DNA of 64,000 bases from positions 104,868 through 168,867 of the forward strand of contig NZ_QMHO01000004.1 of the NCBI RefSeq assembly GCF_003313505.1, given 5' to 3'. The notes under the pieces are model-generated. The model was given only the letters and a program-made list of their open reading frames with translations, was not told where the DNA came from and searched no databases. Source of the stretch: Pedobacter nanyangensis (lineage in GTDB: Bacteria; Bacteroidota; Bacteroidia; Sphingobacteriales; Sphingobacteriaceae). Below, one piece after another: positions 63,785 to 64,000 of the stretch (its first letter is position 1; every line of letters begins with the position of its first letter). Both the position numbers and the translations under genes were made by a program.

Positions 63785-63827
63785 ATGCTGACCACGAAGT
63801 AGCTGCGAAGCAAATTTATTTCAGCAT
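63785..63827. repeat. Short inverted repeat, degenerate
   Basis: ATGCTGA (63785-63791) and TCAGCAT (63821-63827) face each other across 29 bases, resembling a worn copy of a common 'GTCATGCTGAA' type repeat. Confidence 0.3.
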
Positions 63828-63887
63828 CAGTTTAATAAAACATAATTTTAGAAAAGCAAGAACTAGCTTTCAAACAAAGTCAGTCCC

Positions 63888-64000
63888 GCTTTCCGCTACA
63901 ATCTTTTTCTCCTAAGCCAAACCTTATGGATTGCCTGCGCTCTTTACCCAAAAAACCCATAAGGTTTTATCCACCAGCTAAAAAAGTATTTCCACTACAA
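63888..64000. repeat. Dispersed repeat family 2, copy 2
   Basis: The left end (GCTTTnnGCTACAATCTTTTT, 63888-63908) and right end (AAAAAGTATTTCCnCTnCAA, 63981-64000) match copy 1. Inside is a perfect 11-bp inverted repeat AAACCTTATGG (63919-63929) / CCATAAGGTTT (63957-63967). It may continue past the window. Confidence 0.65.

Noticed and set aside
1..64000. CRISPR array, rRNA operon, prophage or intact transposon
   Set aside because: No regularly spaced direct repeats, no rRNA-like sequence, no integrase, transposase or phage structural gene was found on either strand.

Overview
The window looks like a chromosomal segment of a member of the Bacteroidota, most likely family Sphingobacteriaceae (Pedobacter-like). 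The reasons are the protein families (type IX secretion C25 sortase, type III glutamine synthetase, DUF2911, DUF2271, SdiA-regulated lipoprotein, one-chain PurL), perfect Bacteroidota -7 boxes (TAnnTTTG) before several genes, weak Shine-Dalgarno signals, and dispersed repeats of the 'CTCGCAATGACG' kind. This is an inference from gene content; no 16S gene is present.

Layout. 1-2090: start of an MFS sugar permease, a LysE exporter and small proteins. 2221-7703: a minus-strand flavin/redox operon (ankyrin protein, DUF2271 protein, PepSY-flavodoxin-reductase membrane protein, ApbE flavinyl transferase) behind a 23-bp palindromic operator candidate. 8037-8110: tRNA-His. 8243-8508: a decayed ChrB-type gene. 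8580-15163: M1-like peptidase, alpha/beta hydrolase, DUF2711 protein, a GlxA-type regulator and a divergent small cluster (SRPBCC, DoxX, SRPBCC, VOC). 15444-26300: three consecutive plus-strand genes of unknown role: a 1849-residue protein with a twin-arginine-like signal and long helical middle, a 1531-residue partner with a Cys cluster, and a small protein with an L,D-transpeptidase/DUF2778-like His...Ser-x-Gly-Cys motif. This is the best candidate for an undescribed system.

26486-36577: a tightly packed five-gene minus-strand operon (HD-PycTM membrane protein, polyphosphate kinase, SdiA-regulated lipoprotein, metallophosphoesterase fused to an outer-membrane barrel, GAF protein), which suggests a phosphate or nucleotide-signalling module. 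36876-50389: SDR plus AraC regulator, tricorn-type S41 protease, RNase HI, DUF2911, fructose-bisphosphatase, small phosphoesterase, TrmN6 methyltransferase, VOC protein and PurL. 50505-60196: a glycan/envelope block with a PorU2-like type IX sortase between two glycosyltransferases, followed on the other strand by a GT4 enzyme and two tandem FemAB/GNAT-like proteins. 60278-63704: a TonB-family protein and type III glutamine synthetase.

Two families of short dispersed repeats lie between genes. One copy of the first family appears to supply the start codon and the first residues of ApbE. No CRISPR array, rRNA operon, intact transposon or prophage was seen.
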